DNA of 64,000 nt from Halomonas zincidurans B6 (lineage in GTDB: Bacteria > Pseudomonadota > Gammaproteobacteria > Pseudomonadales > Halomonadaceae), in NCBI RefSeq assembly GCF_000731955.1, contig NZ_JNCK01000001.1, positions 248,001 through 312,000 of the forward strand. Direction: 5' to 3'. A program made the translations under genes and the position numbers. Below the pieces are notes generated by a model that was not told where the DNA came from, ran no database searches, and worked only from the letters and a program-made list of their open reading frames with translations. This document shows positions 9,189 to 17,114 of the stretch, in pieces. Position 1 is the first letter of the stretch. Each line of letters begins with the position of its first letter.

Positions 9189-9694
9189 CGCTTGCATTGA
9201 GCGGTATCACCTGAACGGAGTCTACCGGTATTGCTCATTACCAGTGAGGCGGACTCTCCGTTGGTATCGCATAGCTCAAAAGTGCCGTTATATCCTCTTG
9301 GCCAACCAGTGGCAGGGATGCGAATCCAACGGTAATCATTGCGGAACCGGGTATTTGACACGTTACCTTCTGGGATGATTTTGAGGATATCGGTGTCTTG
9401 GCTAATATTGTTGCCATCGAAAGGGCCCTGAATGACGAGTAGTGGCAAAGACCAATTTTTGTTGCATGACTTTTGGTCCCGGCTAGGACATAAGGTGATT
9501 ACCTGCTCTCGAGTTATCGCTGTGTTCCGGGCCAAGGCGATTGCTGATCTCAGACGTGAGAGATCTGTGACAATCGAATTGCGTGAGATGAGCTGACTGA
9601 ACGAAGGGGCGACCCAGCCTAACGTAATAACCAGAATCGTTAAAGTGACCATCAATTCTATCAGGGTGAAGCCACGTTGGCGTATAAGGTGCAT
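9185..9694 (-). CDS. Second FimT/GspH-type prepilin, convergent to pilE
   Basis: This 169-residue prepilin has leader RQRG and FTLIELMVTLTILVITLGWV with mature Glu5. A GspH-like body follows, with an internal Cys pair in CPSRDQKSC and a C-terminal GRLRSGDTAQC. It resembles the FimT paralogue that lies beside the thiO-like oxidase in Pseudomonas. It is transcribed toward pilE, with the stops overlapping. The upstream region (9695-9787) is very AT-rich and probably holds its promoter, shared divergently with the thiO pseudogene. It is as AT-rich as the rest of the pilin cluster. Confidence 0.85.
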   Translation of the reverse strand: MHLIRQRGFTLIELMVTLTILVITLGWVAPSFSQLISRNSIVTDLSRLRSAIALARNTAITREQVITLCPSRDQKSCNKNWSLPLLVIQGPFDGNNISQDTDILKIIPEGNVSNTRFRNDYRWIRIPATGWPRGYNGTFELCDTNGESASLVMSNTGRLRSGDTAQCKR

Positions 9695-9823
9695 GCTGAC
9701 CGTTTCCTTTTAATGGTGTTATTTTATGTATCAAAAGACGATAAACGTTTTAAGTTTTTTTGTTGTAAGTGAAAACGGACATTCTTTGTGAGTGATTTCT
9801 TAATCATCGGTGGCGGCGTCATC

Positions 9824-9831
9824 GGCATGAT
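9824..9831. repeat. Target-site duplication, left copy
   Basis: GGCATGAT directly precedes the left inverted repeat of the IS66 element. The identical copy is at 12156-12163. Removing one copy plus the element restores the thiO reading frame across the junction. Confidence 0.95.
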
Positions 9832-9911
9832 GTAAGCGCTCCACAAACCCCATCTTCTGCCGCTGAATAGTGTCCGTCAGACTGGTGTCACCCGATTCCA
9901 AGGAGGACACC

Positions 9912-10121
9912 ATGACTGACCTGACCTCGACACAGGCCTTCTGGCTGGGCCATCTGTTCCATGCTTCCTCTCGGCACCTGTCGCTGAGCGAGTACGCCGC
10001 GGAGCAAGGGCTGGAGCTGGCGTCACTGCTGGCGTGGGAAAAGCGCCTGGTGGTGCAGAATGTGCCGGTGCCACCTCGCCATCGGCCGCTGCGCTTCGTC
10101 GCCGTGGAGGTGGCCCGATGA
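9912..10121 (+). CDS. tnpA: IS66 accessory protein TnpA (short)
   Basis: A 69-residue protein, MTDLTSTQAFWLGHLFHASS onward, encoded first in the IS66 element. AGGAGG at 9901-9906 sits five bases before ATG 9912, which decides the start over the in-frame upstream codon at 9870. IS66 TnpA proteins are required for transposition but have no known enzymatic activity; this one is short for the family. Its stop overlaps the tnpB start (ATGA), suggesting coupled translation. Confidence 0.8.
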   Translation: MTDLTSTQAFWLGHLFHASSRHLSLSEYAAEQGLELASLLAWEKRLVVQNVPVPPRHRPLRFVAVEVAR

Positions 10122-10474
10122 TTCGGCCGGACACCGGACTGCGGGTCTACCTGTGCCGTGAGCCGGTCGATATGCGCAAGCAGATCGACGGGCTGGCCCT
10201 GCTCGTTCAGGAGGCCATGGAGCTCAACCCCTTCGAGGAAGCGGTGTTCGTGTTCGGCAACCGCCAGCGCGACAAGGTGAAGCTGCTGTTCTGGGAACGT
10301 AACGGCTTCGTGGTCTGGTACAAGCGCCTGGAACGGGAGCGCTTCAAGTGGCCCGACCGGCTGGAGGACGACACCGTCTCCCTGTCCGGCCAGGAACTGA
10401 ACTGGCTGCTCGACGGCTACGACCTCAGTGCCATGCAGCCCCACAAGGCCTTGGATTTTCAGTCGGTTGGCTGA
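10118..10474 (+). CDS. tnpB: IS66 accessory protein TnpB
   Basis: This 118-residue protein has the IS66 TnpB (Orf2) signature: RVYLCREPVDMRKQIDGLA, then VFVFGNRQRDKVKLLFWERN, GFVVWYKRLE and RFKWP. The family is needed with TnpA and TnpC for efficient transposition. ATG 10118 overlaps the tnpA stop by four bases. The length equals the family norm, so it appears intact. Confidence 0.94.
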   Translation: MIRPDTGLRVYLCREPVDMRKQIDGLALLVQEAMELNPFEEAVFVFGNRQRDKVKLLFWERNGFVVWYKRLERERFKWPDRLEDDTVSLSGQELNWLLDGYDLSAMQPHKALDFQSVG

Positions 10475-10517
10475 CATTTTTGCTGCTGTCAGCAGGCCGT
10501 TTTGGTAAAATATCAGG

Positions 10518-12119
10518 ATGACATCCCACGCTTTCTCACCCCCTGATTCCCGCTCTCAGCTGCAGCGCCAAGTGCGTTCTCAGCAGGAGGAGATCGCGCG
10601 TCTTCATCAGTTGATGGAGAAGAAGGAGGCTCAGTGGGAAGCCACCAAGGCGGCGCTTTTCGAGCAGTTCCGCCTGGCCATCGAGCGTCAGTTTGGCCCC
10701 TCCACCGAAAAATACCGTGTCGCGCAGGGGGATCTGCTCATCAACGAGGCCGAAGCGGCGGTCGACGAGGAAGACGCCAACGCTCAGGATGACGCGACCG
10801 ACGACGAGGAGGACGCGCCGACCGAGCCCCGTCAGCCGGTCAAGCGCCGCAGCCGTGGCGGTCGGGTGGCTCTGCCTCCTGAGTTGCCGCGCGTCGAAGT
10901 CGTGCATGAGCTGCCCGAAGATGCCCGTCACTGCCACGATGACGGCACCGAGCTCAAGGAGATCGGCCAGGAGGTCAGCGAAGAGCTGCATGTCGTGCCG
11001 GCGCGGGTCGAGGTGATCCGCCATGTACGCGTCAAGTACGGCTGCCCGGCCTGCGAAGAGGGCGTGCAGATCGCCCCGGCACCGGCCAAGCTGCTGCCCA
11101 GGAGCAACGCCAGCGCCACCTTGCTGGCCTACGTGGCCACCGCCAAGTACCAGGACGCCTTGCCGCTCTATCGCCAGAGCCGGATCCTTGCTCGGCACGG
11201 TGCCGAGATCCCGCGCAACACCCTGGCGCGCTGGATGGTGCTGGTCGGCGAGCGGCTGATGCCCCTGGTTGAGGTCCTCCGACAGCAGCTGCTGCAGAGT
11301 CCGCTGATCCACATGGATGAGACCACGCTGCAGGTCAACGCCGAAGCCGACCGGCCGGCGAGCGCCACCTCCTACATGTGGCTGCAGCGCGGCGGCCCAC
11401 CGAGCCAGCAGGTGGTGCTGTTCGACTACGACGCCAGCCGAGCGGGTCGGGTGCCGGTGCGCCTGCTGGGCGACTATGGCGGTCGCCTGGTCACCGACGG
11501 CTACGAGGGCTATGCCGAGGTGGTGCGGAAAAACGGCATCATCCATGCCGGCTGCTGGGCGCACGCCCGTCGCAAGTTCGTCGAGGCCCAGAAGGTGCAG
11601 CCCAAGGGCAAGACCGGCAAGGCCGACTGGGCGCTCAACCAGATCCGCAAGCTCTACGCCGTGGAGAAGCAGGCCAGGGCCCTGGAGCCCGAGGCGCGCC
11701 GGGCGCTGCGCGAGCAGAAGAGTCGCCCCCTGATCACCCAGCTGCGCACCTGGCTCGGCAAGTCGCTGACGCAGGTGCTGCCGAAAAGCGCACTGGGCAG
11801 GGCGCTGCACTACCTGGATGGCCAGTGGCAGCGCCTGACCCGCTTCCTCGATGACGGCCTGATCCCGCTGGACAACAACGCCGCGGAAAATGCTATTCGT
11901 CCCTTTGTCGTCGGCCGAAAGAACTGGCTCTTCAGCCATACACCGAGCGGTGCGCGGGCCAGCGCGGCGATCTACAGCCTGATCGAGACGGCGAAGGCCA
12001 ACGGCCTCTCGCCCTACGAGTACCTGCAGTTCGTGTTCGAGACCCTGCCGACACTCGGCGAGGATGACGATCTCGACACGCTGCTCCCCTGGCGCTGGAA
12101 AGAGACTCTACCGGTCTGA
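10518..12119 (+). CDS. tnpC: IS66 transposase TnpC (DDE)
   Basis: This 533-residue DDE transposase opens with an N-terminal coiled-coil/leucine-rich segment. An acidic linker and a zinc-finger-like part (YGCPACEEG) follow, then the catalytic core: D267 in HMDETTLQV, D327 in VTDGYEGYAEV and E457 in NNAAENAIRPF. WAHARRKFVEA and the C-terminal IS66_C segment (AIYSLIETAKANGLSPYEYL) are also present. The gene ends 36 bases before the right end of the element. Full length and intact, so it is probably functional. Confidence 0.96.
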   Translation: MTSHAFSPPDSRSQLQRQVRSQQEEIARLHQLMEKKEAQWEATKAALFEQFRLAIERQFGPSTEKYRVAQGDLLINEAEAAVDEEDANAQDDATDDEEDAPTEPRQPVKRRSRGGRVALPPELPRVEVVHELPEDARHCHDDGTELKEIGQEVSEELHVVPARVEVIRHVRVKYGCPACEEGVQIAPAPAKLLPRSNASATLLAYVATAKYQDALPLYRQSRILARHGAEIPRNTLARWMVLVGERLMPLVEVLRQQLLQSPLIHMDETTLQVNAEADRPASATSYMWLQRGGPPSQQVVLFDYDASRAGRVPVRLLGDYGGRLVTDGYEGYAEVVRKNGIIHAGCWAHARRKFVEAQKVQPKGKTGKADWALNQIRKLYAVEKQARALEPEARRALREQKSRPLITQLRTWLGKSLTQVLPKSALGRALHYLDGQWQRLTRFLDDGLIPLDNNAAENAIRPFVVGRKNWLFSHTPSGARASAAIYSLIETAKANGLSPYEYLQFVFETLPTLGEDDDLDTLLPWRWKETLPV

Positions 12120-12155
12120 CTCAGGCCCAACAGATGGGGTTCGTGGATCGCTTAC

Positions 12156-12163
12156 GGCATGAT
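12156..12163. repeat. Target-site duplication, right copy
   Basis: GGCATGAT directly follows the right inverted repeat of the IS66 element and is identical to 9824-9831. Confidence 0.95.
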
Positions 12164-13228
12164 GACCGCGCTGCAACTGGCCGACGCCGGCTAGCGGGTG
12201 ACATTGATCGAGCGTGGCCACTGCGGCCAGGAGGCGTCCTGGGCGGGCGGTGGCATCGTCTCGCCGCTCTACCCCTGGCGTTACGGAGCGCCGGTGTCGG
12301 CGTTGTCGCGCTGGTCCGAGGGTTTCTATCCCGAGCTATCGCTGCGCCTGCTGGAGGAAACCGGCATTGACCCCGAGTATCGCCAGCGCGGGCTGCTCTA
12401 CCTGCGTGTCGACGACGAGGCGCGGGCGCTCGACTGGGCGCTCGAGCTTGGCAAGCCACTGGAGCGGGTCGATGGACAATTCATCTACCGCAAGGAGCCC
12501 AACGCCGCGCCGGGCTTCGACCAGGCATTGTGGATGCCGACCCTGGGCAGCATTCGCAATCCGCGCCTGGGCCAGGCGTTGCGGGCGCGCTTGGCGGCGA
12601 TGCCGCAGGTCACGCTGCACGAAGAAACGGCGATGGAGCGCCTGCTCGTCGAGGGCGAGCGGGTTCGCGGCGTGCAGGCCAATGGCGAGCGGATCGCGGC
12701 CGAGCGCGTGGTGGTCTGCGGCGGGGCCTGGAGCGCCGGATTGCTCGAGACCGTCGGCTATACACTGGCGGTGCGACCGGTAAAGGGCCAGATGATCCTG
12801 TTCCGTGCGCCGCCCGGGCTGGTCGAGCGGGTGGTGCTGCTCGATGGGCGCTATGTGATCCCGCGCGGCGATGGGCGGGTGCTGGCCGGGTCGACGCTGG
12901 AGGAAACCGGCTTCGACAAGGCCACCAGCGCCGCCGCGCGGGAGTCGTTGCGGGCCAGCGCGACACGCATCGTGCCGGCGCTGGCCGATTGTGAGGTCGA
13001 GCATCACTGGGCCGGGCTGCGCCCGAGCTCGCCCGATGGCGTGCCGATGATCGGCAACGTGCCGGGCGTCGCCGGGCTCTACGTCAACGCCGGCCACTAC
13101 CGCAACGGGCTGGTTTTGGCGCCGGCGGCGACGCGACTACTGGTCGATGAGATGCTGGGCCGTGAGCCGATCGTCGATCCGCGGCCCTATCGTCTGGATT
13201 GATTCCCGTTAGAAAATTTCGGCGTAAG

Positions 13229-13519
13229 TCACAAGCCGGCTTCTTTCTGATGACGTATGGCCAACACCACAACAAAGTCATCGTCGATGCGGTATCGAAC
13301 GACATAGCCACTATCGCCGAATTCAATCAGCCAGTCCCGGTATTCCTCGGGCAAGTCGTCAATGGGGCGTCCGATACGTGGCAGCTCTCCGAGTGCCTGG
13401 ACGCCTTGGATGATGACCTTTGCGGCCCGCTCGGCTGCTGCGAGGTTTTTCGGCCGCAGGAACTCGCGTAGCCGCTCCAGATCCCGGACCGCTGCCGGGG
13501 CGAAGATCACTCGCGACAT
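13229..13519 (-). CDS. RelE/ParE-family toxin
   Basis: This 96-residue protein has ParE/RelE plasmid-stabilisation features: MSRVIFAPAAVRDLERL, a GRPIDDLPEEYRDWLI core and GYVVRYRIDDDFVVVLAIRHQKEAG at the end. Toxins of this fold either cleave mRNA on the ribosome or poison gyrase; which applies cannot be decided from sequence. It overlaps the upstream antitoxin gene by 13 bases on the same strand, the normal antitoxin-first order. The pair lies just beyond the broken thiO gene. Confidence 0.87.
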   Translation of the reverse strand: MSRVIFAPAAVRDLERLREFLRPKNLAAAERAAKVIIQGVQALGELPRIGRPIDDLPEEYRDWLIEFGDSGYVVRYRIDDDFVVVLAIRHQKEAGL

Positions 13520-13785
13520 ATCGGTGCTGGCAGTTCGCTATCCGTTCCCCAGCTGGCCAGCCACTTCTCTACTTCGTCAGCGGTCGCGTGCAGTCCGGTG
13601 GCTTGGTAGTCCTCCCATGCCTTGAGTGTGTCCTGCTTGAAGGCCTCGCGTCTTTCCTCGCGCTCCACATATTGCTCGATGGCTTCGCGCATTAGCCAGT
13701 GCGCCGAGCGCCGGCGAGCATCGGCCAAGTGTTGGACGCGACTCTTCAGGCCGTCATCGAGTTTGATGGACGTTGGCGTTGCCAT
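13507..13785 (-). CDS. Ribbon-helix-helix (CopG-type) antitoxin
   Basis: This 92-residue protein has an N-terminal ribbon-helix-helix, TPTSIKLDDGLKSRVQHLAD, and RRSAHWLMREAIEQYVEREE, followed by an acidic toxin-binding tail. ATG 13785 is preferred over the in-frame ATG at 13797, because GGAGG lies five bases before 13785 and overlaps the upstream codon. RHH antitoxins bind the operon operator and neutralise the ParE/RelE partner, here the next gene. Confidence 0.85.
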   Translation of the reverse strand: MATPTSIKLDDGLKSRVQHLADARRRSAHWLMREAIEQYVEREERREAFKQDTLKAWEDYQATGLHATADEVEKWLASWGTDSELPAPICRE

Positions 13786-13931
13786 GCTGGCCTCCATAGT
13801 AAGAGGTAATACCCTTGACTACTTTAAGTCGGTTTGGGCCTGGTGTCGATGGTGCTGTCACCCGGTACGAGATCGAGCATCACTGGGCATGACTGCTGTT
13901 GCACGGGGCGTAGGTTGTATAGAACCGTGCC

Positions 13932-14180
13932 TCAGGAGGGCGTCTGCTCCTCGAGGAAGCGGGCGTGATGGTCGCTGGAGCAGAACCACAACTGGTCGCG
14001 GCGCACGGCATCGGGCTCGGGCAGGTGCACGCGGCAATAGGCGCAGCGCACCATCCTGGCGTCCTCGACGCGGCGCGGGGCGTCCTGCTCGAGTTTCCAT
14101 TCTCGGTACATGCGGTAGAGCTTGAGGCCGGCCCACAACAGTATCGCGAAGATGATCAGGCGGATAAGCAAGAGATTCAT
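13932..14180 (-). CDS. Small membrane protein, PP0621 type
   Basis: An 82-residue protein with one N-terminal membrane segment (LLLIRLIIFAILLWAGLKLY). A cytoplasmic zinc-ribbon-like part follows, with Cys-x-x-Cys (CAYC), a conserved HLPEPDA stretch and LWFCSSDHHARF. This is the arrangement of the PP0621 family, common in Pseudomonas and Halomonas; its function is not known. The track permits a much longer upstream extension, but MNLLLI at 14180 matches the family. It is divergent from nadE. Confidence 0.78.
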   Translation of the reverse strand: MNLLLIRLIIFAILLWAGLKLYRMYREWKLEQDAPRRVEDARMVRCAYCRVHLPEPDAVRRDQLWFCSSDHHARFLEEQTPS

Positions 14181-14334
14181 TCCTTGGGTCTCCCATGACG
14201 GCCCGGCAGTGCTTTGCACGCGCCAGCCCTTGCGGGACAATGAGGGTAAAGGGGGTAGTGTAAAGCCAGCCTCATGGCTCGCCAATCGTGCCCCGCCCCG
14301 TTTCTGGCCCAGCGACTGTGAGGATTGTACGCTC

Positions 14335-15966
14335 ATGCAAGATTTGACCCTGGTAATGGCCCAGCTGGACCCGCTGGTGGGCGATATACCCGGCAATGCC
14401 GAGCGCGCCATCGAGGCCGTGCGCGAAGCGCGCCTCGAGCACAAGGCCGATGTCGTGGTCTTTCCCGAGCTGTTCCTGACCGGCTACCCGCCCGAGGACC
14501 TGCTGTTTCGCGAATCGATGGAGACGCGCCTCGAGGCGGCGCGCGCGCGCATGGCGCACAAGGTGGCCAAGGACGTGATGGTGGTGATCGGCTATCCCGG
14601 CCATCGCGCCAGCGGCTATCACAACCTGGCCGGGGTGCTCTACAACGGCGAATGGCTGGGCGAGTACGCCAAGCAGGCGCTGCCCAATTACCAGGTCTTC
14701 GACGAGCGGCGCTATTTCATGCCGGGCAGCGAGCCGCTGATCATCGAGCATGGCGGTGCCAGGCTCGGCATCCTGATCTGCGAAGATCTGTGGGACGGCG
14801 CACCGGTACGCCAGTGCCGCGATGCCGGCGCCGACGTGCTGGTCGCCCTCAACGCTTCGCCCTTTCATCAGAACAAGCCTGCCGAGCGCCTGACGCTGTT
14901 CGCCGAGCGCGCCCGCGAAGCGCAGCGCCCGGTGGTCTACGTCAACCAGATCGGCGGCCAGGACGAACTGGTCTTCGATGGCGGCTCGCTGGTGGTCGAT
15001 GCGGCCGGTGAGTTGCGTATACGCGCCCCGCACTGGCAGGTTGGGCTGATGCCGGTGCGCTTCGTCAACGACGCCGGTCGCTGGACGCCGGAAGCCGGCG
15101 AGATCGAGGCGTTGCCCGGCACCGAGGAAAATCTCTACTGCGCGCTGGTCACCGGGCTGCGCGACTATGTCAACAAGAGCGGCTTTCAGGGCGTGGTGCT
15201 GGGACTGTCGGGGGGTATCGACTCGGCGCTGTCGCTGGCGATCGCCGTCGATGCGCTGGGCCCCGAGCGGGTCCAGGCGGTGATGATGCCGTATCACTAC
15301 ACGGCGCAGATCTCGCGCGACGATGCCGCCGAACAGGCGCGGCTGCTCGGCGTGCGCTACGAATCGCTGCCGATCGCCGGGATGGTCGAGGCGGCCAACG
15401 CGACGCTCGCCGAAAGCTTCGCCGGCGCGCCGCAGGACACCACCGAGGAGAACCTGCAGTCGCGCTGTCGTGGCGTGCTGTTGATGGCGATCTCCAACAA
15501 GAAGGGCCTGATGGTGCTGACCACCGGCAACAAGAGCGAGATGGCGGTGGGCTACGCCACGCTCTACGGCGACATGGTCGGCGGTTACAACGCGCTCAAG
15601 GATGTCTACAAGACCTGGGTCTATCGACTGGCGCGCTGGCGCAATACCCAGGAGCCGGCGATTCCCGAGCGGGTGATCAACCGCCCGCCGTCGGCCGAGC
15701 TGGCCCCGGACCAGCAGGACAGCGATTCACTGCCCGGCTACGACACCCTCGATGCGATTCTCGAGCGCTACATCGAGCGCGACATGAGCGCCGAGGCGAT
15801 CATCGCGGCGGGCTTCGCCAGCGAGGATGTCTACAAGGTCGTCAAGCTGGTCGATCGCAGCGAGTACAAGCGCCGTCAGGCGCCGGTCGGCGTGCGGGTG
15901 ACCGCGCGCGGTTTCGGCCGCGATCGCCGCTATCCGATCGTCAATGGCTGGCAGCCGGGGGAATAA
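14335..15966 (+). CDS. nadE: Glutamine-dependent NAD+ synthetase
   Basis: This 543-residue two-domain enzyme amidates deamido-NAD to NAD+, using ammonia from glutamine. The N-terminal nitrilase-like glutaminase domain shows the triad E45 (FPELFLTG), K113 (YAKQALPNY) and C149 (LICEDLWD). The C-terminal synthetase domain has the PP-loop SGGIDS at 292-297, LTTGNKSEMAVGY and the DxLPGYDTLD segment. ATG 14335 is used because upstream in-frame codons lie in sequence antisense to the PP0621-type gene; GAGG is at 14320-14323. It is followed by a heptamer repeat array and a hairpin terminator. Confidence 0.96.
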   Translation: MQDLTLVMAQLDPLVGDIPGNAERAIEAVREARLEHKADVVVFPELFLTGYPPEDLLFRESMETRLEAARARMAHKVAKDVMVVIGYPGHRASGYHNLAGVLYNGEWLGEYAKQALPNYQVFDERRYFMPGSEPLIIEHGGARLGILICEDLWDGAPVRQCRDAGADVLVALNASPFHQNKPAERLTLFAERAREAQRPVVYVNQIGGQDELVFDGGSLVVDAAGELRIRAPHWQVGLMPVRFVNDAGRWTPEAGEIEALPGTEENLYCALVTGLRDYVNKSGFQGVVLGLSGGIDSALSLAIAVDALGPERVQAVMMPYHYTAQISRDDAAEQARLLGVRYESLPIAGMVEAANATLAESFAGAPQDTTEENLQSRCRGVLLMAISNKKGLMVLTTGNKSEMAVGYATLYGDMVGGYNALKDVYKTWVYRLARWRNTQEPAIPERVINRPPSAELAPDQQDSDSLPGYDTLDAILERYIERDMSAEAIIAAGFASEDVYKVVKLVDRSEYKRRQAPVGVRVTARGFGRDRRYPIVNGWQPGE

Positions 15967-15969
15967 TCC

Positions 15970-16025
15970 AGCTACGAGCTACGAGCTACGAGCTACGAGC
16001 TACGAGCTACGAGCTACGAGCTACG
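15970..16025. repeat. Tandem heptanucleotide array, 8 x AGCTACG
   Basis: Eight perfect copies of AGCTACG occupy the space between the convergent nadE and bamD genes, just before a terminator hairpin. The same unit in the same orientation is repeated at 31078-31161, and related heptamers lie at 18842-18935. Confidence 0.98.
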
Positions 16026-16031
16026 AAAAGC

Positions 16032-16071
16032 AAGACACCGCCGCTGGAAACATCCTGTGGCGGTGTCTTTT
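16032..16071 (+). terminator. Hairpin terminator between nadE and bamD
   Basis: AAGACACCGCC (16032-16042) pairs with GGCGGTGTCTT (16059-16069), with a 16-base loop and a short T-run. It lies between the convergent nadE and bamD genes and may serve both, as the opposite strand also gives a T-rich tail. Confidence 0.82.
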
Positions 16072-16110
16072 GTCATGAAGGGCTAATCATGCTGCCGAAG
16101 CCCGAAGCGG

Positions 16111-16902
16111 TTATAGCGTCAGCGGCTCGGCGTCGACGAGGCGCGGCTCGAAGGTGCGACCGTCGAGACGCGCGTTGTCCGGATCGTTCTCGATCAGCGT
16201 CTTGAGCACCTCGCGGGCGCGATCGCGCATGTTCAGCCCCAGATACCCCTCGACCATGGTCGCCAGGGCGTCGCGGGTGGCGGTGGCTTGCGGATAGCGC
16301 TCGAGCACCCAGCGTCCGCGTTCGACGGCGGCGAGATAGGCGCCCTTGCGCAGATAGAAGTCGGCAATCTGCAGTTCATGGCGGGCCAGCACGTTGCGCA
16401 GATAGATGATGCGCTGCCGGGCGTCGGCGGCGTACGGGCTGTCGGGGAAGCGCCGCACCAGTTCGCCGAAGTCGACGTAGGCGTCGCGCGAGGAGCCCAG
16501 GTCGCGCTTGGAAATGTCGATCAGCTCGAGCCCCTCAAGGCTGAAGCGTCCGGCCTGGTAGGCGGCCAGGCCGCGCAGGTAATAGGCATAGTCGACCTGC
16601 GGATGGTCGGGATGCAGGCGGATGAAGCGGCTGGCCGCGGCGCGCGCGGCTTCCCAGTTCTCGACCTGGTAATAGGCGTAGATCAGTTCAAGCTGGGCCT
16701 GCTCGGCGTAGTTGCCGAACGGGAAGCGGGTATCCAGCGCCTCGAGCTGTTCGACGGCGGTGCTGTAGCGCCCGGTGTCGAGCGATGACTGGGCCTGCTG
16801 GTAGAGTTCCTGCTCCTGAAGGTCAGGGTTCACCTCGTTGCTGGCACAGCCGGCGAGCAGGGCTGCGACAAGGGCCAGGGCGGCAAGGGGAGAAACGCGC
16901 AT
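16111..16902 (-). CDS. bamD: Outer membrane assembly lipoprotein BamD
   Basis: BamD is the essential lipoprotein of the BAM complex that inserts beta-barrel proteins into the outer membrane. The 263-residue protein has a signal peptide ending in the lipobox LLAGC and then tetratricopeptide repeats (YSTAVEQLEALDTRFPFGNY, the PHPQVDYAYYLRGLA-like motif and RRFPDSPYAADARQRI). The start at 16902 (MRVSPLAAL) is chosen over 16923 because GAGG lies at the right distance before it. It is convergent with nadE and divergent from rluD, the arrangement common in gammaproteobacteria. Confidence 0.95.
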   Translation of the reverse strand: MRVSPLAALALVAALLAGCASNEVNPDLQEQELYQQAQSSLDTGRYSTAVEQLEALDTRFPFGNYAEQAQLELIYAYYQVENWEAARAAASRFIRLHPDHPQVDYAYYLRGLAAYQAGRFSLEGLELIDISKRDLGSSRDAYVDFGELVRRFPDSPYAADARQRIIYLRNVLARHELQIADFYLRKGAYLAAVERGRWVLERYPQATATRDALATMVEGYLGLNMRDRAREVLKTLIENDPDNARLDGRTFEPRLVDAEPLTL

Positions 16903-16960
16903 CGTCATCCTCGTATCGGGCAATCGTCAACGGCCATGCTAGAATCGGCCGGATCCGGTG

Positions 16961-17040
16961 ACTCGTAAAGTCCCACACTATCTCGTAAAGTCCCACACTA
17001 TCTCGTAAAGTCCCACACTATCTCGTAAAGCCCAACACTA
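16961..17040. repeat. Four tandem copies of a 20-bp unit
   Basis: Four consecutive 20-bp units, consensus TCTCGTAAAGTCCCACACTA, lie between the divergent bamD and rluD genes. The second and third are identical, the first differs at its first base, and the fourth carries two changes and leads into a TATAAAG stretch. The array ends 74 bases before rluD, so it could contain promoter or operator repeats. No match to a known family could be named. Confidence 0.97.
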
Positions 17041-17114
17041 TAAAGCACACCGCACCAGCGGGGACACCCCGCCGGGAAAACACCCAGTCGAACTCCATAG
17101 GCACCCCGCGAGCT

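Larger units (their letters stand above)
9832..12155 (+). mobile_element. Complete IS66-family insertion sequence (2324 bp)
   Basis: The left end, GTAAGCGCTCCACAAACCCC, and the complement of the right end, GTAAGCGATCCACGAACCCC, form imperfect terminal inverted repeats. The element is flanked by an exact 8-bp duplication, GGCATGAT (9824-9831 and 12156-12163), the size typical of IS66. It carries tnpA, tnpB and tnpC in the standard order with no visible lesion, so it may still be active. It interrupts the thiO gene near its 5' end. Confidence 0.95.
9788..13202 (+). pseudogene. thiO: thiO-type FAD-dependent glycine/D-amino acid oxidase, interrupted
   Basis: The GTG at 9788 begins MSDFLIIGGGVIGMM, the FAD-binding Rossmann start (GxGxxG), and stops at the IS66-type insertion. 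Coding resumes at 12156 with TALQLADAG. An in-frame TAG at 12192-12194 follows, then RVTLIERG and an otherwise intact body to TGA 13202, including QEASWAGGGIVSPL, a VVVCGGAWS segment and the C-terminal NAGHYRNGLVLAPA motif. The family makes iminoacetate for thiazole synthesis or deaminates glycine and D-amino acids. Two independent lesions, the insertion and the stop codon, make function very unlikely. The position next to fimT matches Pseudomonas. Confidence 0.9.

Noticed and set aside
13867..13886. 16-base match (TCGAGCATCACTGGGC) to the thiO 3' region, considered as a duplicated gene end
   Set aside because: Similarity does not extend on either side; one such match is expected by chance in a window of this size.
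15970..16025. CRISPR array
   Set aside because: The units are contiguous heptamers without spacers, and no cas gene is present.
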